A stretch of DNA of 32,781 bases from an uncultured Flavobacteriales bacterium (GTDB lineage Bacteria > Bacteroidota > Bacteroidia > Flavobacteriales_D > Parvicellaceae): positions 1 through 32,781 of the forward strand of contig CAJYBK010000007.1 in NCBI GenBank assembly GCA_913064955.1, read 5' to 3'. Of this stretch, positions 26,002-32,781 are shown one piece after another; the stretch's first letter is position 1; each line of letters starts with the position of its first letter. The notes beneath the pieces are model-generated. The model saw nothing but the letters and a program-made list of their open reading frames with translations. It did not search any database and was not told the DNA's origin. The translations under genes and the position numbers were made by a program.

Positions 26002-26990
26002 TAGTTGGTTGTTTTCATTTTCTTAGCAACAAATTCCATTAGGAAAATTATTCCAAAACCAACCACAAAACAAACCAAAGCGACAGGCAATTGACCATCT
26101 TCAGCATTATACCCTACTATTTTTTCTCCTTCGTAAATAAAGGTGTCATAATTTTGAGGAAGTACATTTTTCTCTACTAAAGCAACCGCTTCTTCCTTAG
26201 GTTCTCCTACATGCTTTACAAATATTTCTTCCACATGTTTCCAAGGCCAAAGTTTATTTAAAGATCCAAGCAGGAAGCCAGTAAGCATAGCTATGGTAAC
26301 ATTTTTGTAATTTCCAAACAACCATTTAAGCACTCTTGAAAAGGATAATAAGCCAACAACACAGCCTGCTGCAACAGTTCCGATAATCATTAAGTTTAAA
26401 TCACTGATTGCCTCCATTATAATTTTATAAGCACCGAGAATAAGTAAAATAAAACTACCTGAAATACCAGGCAAAATCATAGCACAAATGGCAATCATAC
26501 CTGCAATAAATAGGAAAATTAATGAATCAGAACCTACCAATGGTGGCAAAACAGTTATGAAATAAGCAGCAACGGTTCCCACAACAAAGGATGAAACAGT
26601 AGATATGTTCCACTTTTCAACTTGCTTTCCTACGTAAAAAATAGATGCTCCCACTAAACCAAAAAAGAAAGCCCATAATTGAACAGGAGTATGCTCCATT
26701 AAGTAGGTGCTTAATTTGGCAAGTGTAACAAAACTTATGGCTATTCCTGTAAAAAGGGCTACAATAAAATTCCCGTTGATGTGATTCCAAAAGGATTTAA
26801 CACCTTCTTTTTTCAACTTTTTTAAAGCCTCTAAATTAACACTACTAATAGTGTCTAACAGTTCTTCATAAATTCCCGTAATAAATGCGATCGTACCACC
26901 AGAAACGCCAGGTATTACATCTGCCGCCCCCATTCCTAGTCCTTTCGCTGAAAGTAAAAAGTAATCTTTTACTGCTCGTTCTTTTTTCAT
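26001..26990 (-). CDS. DUF368 family membrane protein (PopT-type polyprenyl-phosphate translocase family)
   Basis: KGLGMGAADVIPGVSGGTIAFITGIYEELL, AICAMILPGISGSFILLILGAYKII: paired DUF368 motifs. Confidence 0.92.
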   Translation of the reverse strand: MKKERAVKDYFLLSAKGLGMGAADVIPGVSGGTIAFITGIYEELLDTISSVNLEALKKLKKEGVKSFWNHINGNFIVALFTGIAISFVTLAKLSTYLMEHTPVQLWAFFFGLVGASIFYVGKQVEKWNISTVSSFVVGTVAAYFITVLPPLVGSDSLIFLFIAGMIAICAMILPGISGSFILLILGAYKIIMEAISDLNLMIIGTVAAGCVVGLLSFSRVLKWLFGNYKNVTIAMLTGFLLGSLNKLWPWKHVEEIFVKHVGEPKEEAVALVEKNVLPQNYDTFIYEGEKIVGYNAEDGQLPVALVCFVVGFGIIFLMEFVAKKMKTTN

Positions 26991-27274
26991 TTAAGACCTC
27001 TTTCATTAAGCAGTGTTGCTCCGCCTTCCAAACTATAGAAGTTAGTGTGACCTTTAGCATGAAGAATCTTAACTAAGTTAGTCGACCTATTGCCACTCTG
27101 ACAGAACAAAACATAATTATTGCTATTTGAGAAATTACTCAATTCCTCCATCAACGTTGCCATTGGAGCACAAAGTGCACTTTCTAAATAAAAACTTTCT
27201 CTTTCATATTCTTCTCGAATATCTACTAGAATAGGTTCAGAAATTGTATTCAAGGAATCTATGGTAATTATCAT
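26987..27274 (-). CDS. Rhodanese-like domain protein (95 aa)
   Basis: LVDIREEYERESFYLESALCAPMATL, active loop YVLFCQSGNRSTNLVKILHAKGHTNFYSLEGGATLL. Confidence 0.92.
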   Translation of the reverse strand: MIITIDSLNTISEPILVDIREEYERESFYLESALCAPMATLMEELSNFSNSNNYVLFCQSGNRSTNLVKILHAKGHTNFYSLEGGATLLNERGLK

Positions 27275-28065
27275 AACGATTGTTTTGCCGTTTCAACTAT
27301 ATTTTCAGGTAAGTAATTGAAAAATGTATCACCTCTTAACCCTATTCTAAGACACTCCAAAGGAATCATATCATTGTGTGCGATATTACCTAAGTTTACA
27401 TTTGCTCCAAAAAGGTTGATGAACCAAACTTGTTGGTTTTTTACCGGTGCTTCCCAAAGAATATTCTCAGGTTTAACTTTTGCTCTAATTTTATTCACCA
27501 ACATGGTATGTGGCTTTCCGTTAGATCTAAAAATACCAACAGAACCACTTTCTCTACCTTCAGCAATTACTTTCCAAGAACCCGCTTCCAATTCATTGGT
27601 CATCATTTTCACCCATTTTGCAGGGCTAATAATCATACCAGCTTCTTTAGAACCAACTTCACTTAACACCGTGTAATCTTTGCTGAACTTCTGTATCAAT
27701 TCACACTTTTCGTCATGTGGTAAAATAATCGAACCATCAGAAATCTCTATAGTTCCCATGTTCATTTTATCAACCAATTTACGATAGTCATTTACTTTTT
27801 TCCTTACATAAAATGCTTCGAATAAAGTTCCGCCAAAATATGTTTTGATTCCTGCTTCTTGGTACAATTTAATCTTTTGTTCCAAATTGGTAGTTACAAA
27901 AGATGTCCCGAAACCGAACTTCACTAAATCAGTCAAATGTCCGGAAGTTTCAATATAATCCTCCACCTCTCTTATACTCAATCCTTTATCCATCATCATA
28001 GTCACCCCTTTTTCTCTCGGCTTCTCTGGTCTATTCGGAATATGAGTTAATTTAAAATTCTTCAT
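27271..28065 (-). CDS. comA: Phosphosulfolactate synthase (ComA-like)
   Basis: RPEKPREKGVTMMMDKGLSIREVEDYIETSGHLTDLVKFGFGTSFV, GGTLFEAFYVR, LSEVGSKE, ECLRIGLRGDTF: ComA family pattern. Confidence 0.9.
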   Translation of the reverse strand: MKNFKLTHIPNRPEKPREKGVTMMMDKGLSIREVEDYIETSGHLTDLVKFGFGTSFVTTNLEQKIKLYQEAGIKTYFGGTLFEAFYVRKKVNDYRKLVDKMNMGTIEISDGSIILPHDEKCELIQKFSKDYTVLSEVGSKEAGMIISPAKWVKMMTNELEAGSWKVIAEGRESGSVGIFRSNGKPHTMLVNKIRAKVKPENILWEAPVKNQQVWFINLFGANVNLGNIAHNDMIPLECLRIGLRGDTFFNYLPENIVETAKQSL

Positions 28066-28071
28066 TATTTT

Positions 28072-29478
28072 CTATTCTTTAATTGAATCAATTAGATTCA
28101 TAATTTTCTTATCTTTTTTATAATCTTCGTAATATTCGTAAAATTTGTCCAAATCTTCTTTGAACTTTTTAATTCCTTTCTGCAATAAACTCATTCCTAA
28201 AGAATGATTCTTTCCTTCAAAAGCAACAGCAGTCATCTTAAAAAACACTTCAGATGAAGCCGTTAATTCATACCCTTTTTCCAATACATCAATCGCCTCT
28301 TCATAATTACCCATGTCGGCTAATAAAGCACCGAAATTAAACCAAGTATCCTCATCGCTGATTTCTATCTCTAGGATTTCTTTGTACAAATGAATAGCCT
28401 TGTCAAACTCCTTTTGGTCTTCAAATATTTCTGCTTTAACGCTTAAAAAGTCAATATTAGTTTTATCTAATTTAATAGCTTTATCAATATGCCTTAGCGC
28501 CTTTTTATAATCCCCTTTTAGTTTATAAATTATAGCTAAACCTATCCATGCATCAGGGTAGTCTTTGTCTAGTTCGATGCTCTTTTCATAATAAGTAGCG
28601 GCCTTGTCATACTGCTCCATTTTCTCATAGCACTCACCTATTGTGCAATAGACAAATGTATGTGGCTGTTCCAAACCAAATGTTTCATTCAGAACAAGAA
28701 TTGCTTTTTCATATTCTTTCTTTTGAATAAATCCATTTGCTTTACCGTAAAAAGCAGCAGGGAAGAATTCATTGATAATCAAAGAGTAATCAAATGCAAA
28801 AATAGCATCGTCAAACATCTCCTTTTTCATAAATGAATTGGCTAAATTGAACCACCCAATATAAGAATATGGATAATAGTCTAAATACTCTTTAAAATAT
28901 CTAATAGCTTCATCATCTCTATCAATTTCACTATAACACAATCCAATTTCAAACATTGCTGTTTCGTTATTTGGATTTGCCTCAATGATTTCTTGTAAAT
29001 AAGTCAGAGCAGATTCAAATTGTCTTAAGTTTTGGTATTCAAAAGCAATGTCAAAAAGAATATCTTCTTTTTCCTCTGTTGACACATAGGTCAAAGCCTT
29101 TTCGTAGTAATAAATAGATTCCTTGGGACTTTTAAGTCTTGAATACATGCTTCCTAAAGCTGTAAAAACTTCAGAATTGCATGGATTAAATGAAACTGCT
29201 TTTTGTAATGTTTCAAGGGCTTTCTTCGATTTGTCTAAATCAAGAAATATTTCACTTTTTAGAATCAATAATGTTGCTTCATTAGGATGCTGGCTCAATC
29301 CAAAATCGGCTGCTTCTAACGCTTTTGTTAGATTTTCATTATCCATGAAGTGTTCAATGATTTCAATCATTTCCTCTACATCGAAGTAGGCAGGCGTATT
29401 ATCCGCCAGCATTTGTTCATACTTGTGAACTGGCGAAAATCCTAAATCTTCATTTTCTTCATCAAAATTTTCCTTCAT
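28072..29478 (-). CDS. Tetratricopeptide-repeat protein (ATG at 29478 preferred; track GTG at 29502)
   Basis: Many TPR units, e.g. AATYYEKSIELDKDYPDAWIGLAIIYKLKGDYKKALRHIDKAIKLDKTN. Confidence 0.9.
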   Translation of the reverse strand: MKENFDEENEDLGFSPVHKYEQMLADNTPAYFDVEEMIEIIEHFMDNENLTKALEAADFGLSQHPNEATLLILKSEIFLDLDKSKKALETLQKAVSFNPCNSEVFTALGSMYSRLKSPKESIYYYEKALTYVSTEEKEDILFDIAFEYQNLRQFESALTYLQEIIEANPNNETAMFEIGLCYSEIDRDDEAIRYFKEYLDYYPYSYIGWFNLANSFMKKEMFDDAIFAFDYSLIINEFFPAAFYGKANGFIQKKEYEKAILVLNETFGLEQPHTFVYCTIGECYEKMEQYDKAATYYEKSIELDKDYPDAWIGLAIIYKLKGDYKKALRHIDKAIKLDKTNIDFLSVKAEIFEDQKEFDKAIHLYKEILEIEISDEDTWFNFGALLADMGNYEEAIDVLEKGYELTASSEVFFKMTAVAFEGKNHSLGMSLLQKGIKKFKEDLDKFYEYYEDYKKDKKIMNLIDSIKE

Positions 29479-29597
29479 AAAAAATCCACTCGTTTGCAAC
29501 ACACAAATGTAAGCACTATGTATTTACAAATACTTGTATGTTGGATATACATTTTAACAATTAAAAAGGAATTTGAACAATTAATGAGCCAAAGTGG

Positions 29598-30005
29598 TTA
29601 AAAATGACGTTCTTTTTTGATATATACCGTTCCTTTGAAATGGGCTACCATTTTGCCAATATCATTGAATATTTCGACATTATAAACTGCCAATTTAGCA
29701 GACCTAGACACTTCAACTGCCTTAGCAGTTAGAACATCATTCACCGACACAGGATGGAGGTGTGAAATTTGCGTTTCAACGGAAACTGCAACATCTCCAT
29801 AAGAATTGGATGCAAAAGCCAGCGCAGAATCAGCCAATGAATACGTAATTCCTCCATGAGCAATGCCAAACCCATTGGTCATTTCTTTTCTTAACGTCAT
29901 TTGAACTGCCGCGGAGCCCATACTAGAACTCAATATTTGGATGCCCAACCATTGGCTAAATGCATCATCATGCATCATTTTATTGGTTACATCAGAAGGA
30001 TTCAT
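29598..30005 (-). CDS. PaaI-type hotdog-fold thioesterase
   Basis: GFGIAHGGITYSLADSALAFASNSYGDVAVSVETQISHLHPVSVNDVLTAKAVEVSRSAKLAVYNVEIF. Confidence 0.9.
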   Translation of the reverse strand: MNPSDVTNKMMHDDAFSQWLGIQILSSSMGSAAVQMTLRKEMTNGFGIAHGGITYSLADSALAFASNSYGDVAVSVETQISHLHPVSVNDVLTAKAVEVSRSAKLAVYNVEIFNDIGKMVAHFKGTVYIKKERHF

Positions 30006-30008
30006 GGC

Positions 30009-30467
30009 TTATGTAATTTCTATTATAGTTGAAAGTGCTTTTTTAGCCTTAGACAACTCCTTGCTATTCTTAGAACGAGCCATCATCAGGACTCTTTGCT
30101 TCATTTTTCCTTTCACACAGTAGCGCACAATAAAAAAATCACTAGTAAGACTACCTGAAGGTTTAAATTCAATTTTAACAATGTCTTTCCTATTTATAGT
30201 CGTATCTGAACTCTTGTTCCAATTTAAAACAAGGTTCAGAGCAATAATTCCAGCAGCAATACCATATGCGGTGGTTAAACCAACACTTCCTCGAACGAAA
30301 TTTCTAACAGCATAAACCAAGGTCATAATCAGCATAATTCCAAAAAAGACCATAAAGAAATTGACTTTAGGGTTTTCTACTTTTCCTGGTTTACTGGATT
30401 TAGAAATTATAAGAGTCTCGTCATCAATGTGACAGTACCCTTTTTTTAATGTAAAAGACTTGGTCAT
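30009..30467 (-). CDS. Hypothetical small membrane protein with PH-like C-terminal region
   Basis: Two hydrophobic segments (VNFFMVFFGIMLIMTLVYAV; LTTAYGIAAGIIALNLVL), then INRKDIVKIEFKPSG...; between pyrG and the thioesterase, few-nt spacing. Confidence 0.75.
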   Translation of the reverse strand: MTKSFTLKKGYCHIDDETLIISKSSKPGKVENPKVNFFMVFFGIMLIMTLVYAVRNFVRGSVGLTTAYGIAAGIIALNLVLNWNKSSDTTINRKDIVKIEFKPSGSLTSDFFIVRYCVKGKMKQRVLMMARSKNSKELSKAKKALSTIIEIT

Positions 30468-30472
30468 CTGAG

Positions 30473-32161
<1,689 letters not shown>

Positions 32162-32192
32162 TTAGCCAGATAATTAACTCAAAGAATTTAAA

Positions 32193-32781
32193 TCAAATTC
32201 TCATACCAATGACGCATACATCGTCAACTTGCTCATTATCACCCTTCCACTCGTTGAAATGTCTTTTCAGATATTTTCTCTGTTCTATAGTTGAAAGCAA
32301 TTGGATATCTAGTAACAATGCTCTAAATCCGGAGGACTTAAGTTTCTTGTCTCTTTCTCCTCCAAACTGATCTGGATACCCATCTGTTGAAGCGTATACC
32401 ATATCATCTTCCATCAACTGAAAGGTTTGATTATCAAAAGGTTTTGAATATTAATAAAATCCAATTGGTTGCTTATTGGCTTTTAATTCTGTTAGTTCTC
32501 CTTTTCTAAAAATGTAAAAAGAATTGTGCGCACCTGCCCAAACTAACTCTAATGTTTTAAGATTAATACGAGCTAAAGAAATATCCATTCCATCTTTTGA
32601 AGAACCTTCTTCCAATGATTGGTCTAATTCTTCAATAACTCTTAGATTCAATTTATCCAAAATTTCTGCAGGAGTAAGCAAGTCATGATCAAATAGTATA
32701 TCATTTAAAAGAGAAATACCTAATACGCTCATAAATCCTCCTGGAACACCGTGACCTGTACAATCTACAGCAGCAAAATAG
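32193..32781 (-). pseudogene. SpoIIE/PP2C-type serine phosphatase, C-terminal part, interrupted by in-frame TAA at 32451-32453 (runs off right edge)
   Basis: Reverse translation: YFAAVDCTGHGVPGGFMSVLGISLL...DGMDISLARINLKTLELVWAGAHNSFYIFRKGELTELKANKQPIGFY*YSKPFDNQTFQLMEDDMVYASTDGYPDQFGGERDKK...EQVDDVCVIGMRI; both halves share one frame. Confidence 0.8.

Noticed and set aside
24631-29389. ORFs 24631, 26866, 26885, 27317, 27430 and 29123
   Set aside because: Shadow frames of the 532-aa protein, DUF368, rhodanese, comA and TPR genes.
28072-29502. Possible leaderless GTG start for the TPR gene (TACATTTG at 29504-29511)
   Set aside because: An in-frame ATG at 29478 gives a normal ~25-nt leader and a sensible N-terminus; no -33 box at proper spacing.

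Overview
A compact, low-GC chromosomal segment, apparently from a Bacteroidota (Flavobacteriia-like) bacterium. The assignment rests on SprB-type T9SS repeats, DUF4835/PorD, the bamD-rpoZ-coaBC gene order, and TTTG/TAnnTTTG promoters. Most genes are housekeeping: purC, uvrB, adenine deaminase, coaBC, bamD, guaA, hutF, aroE, pyrG and others. I saw no convincing CRISPR array, transposon, prophage, tRNA or rRNA, and no defence island. The points most worth a second look are: (i) a SpoIIE/PP2C-type phosphatase at the right edge interrupted by an in-frame TAA; (ii) a phosphosulfolactate synthase (ComA-like)-rhodanese-DUF368-aroE operon, in the same window as an alpha-oxoamine synthase/PlsC pair, which together suggest a sulfonolipid/sphingolipid-type route; (iii) several Bacteroidota promoters placed so that transcription should start at or within a few nt of GTG/TTG/ATG start codons (predicted leaderless mRNAs); (iv) four of five convergent gene pairs overlapping at their 3' ends; (v) a small EF-hand-like protein gene with its own consensus promoter and terminator. 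All calls are by reading the sequence and recalling protein families; no database search was run.
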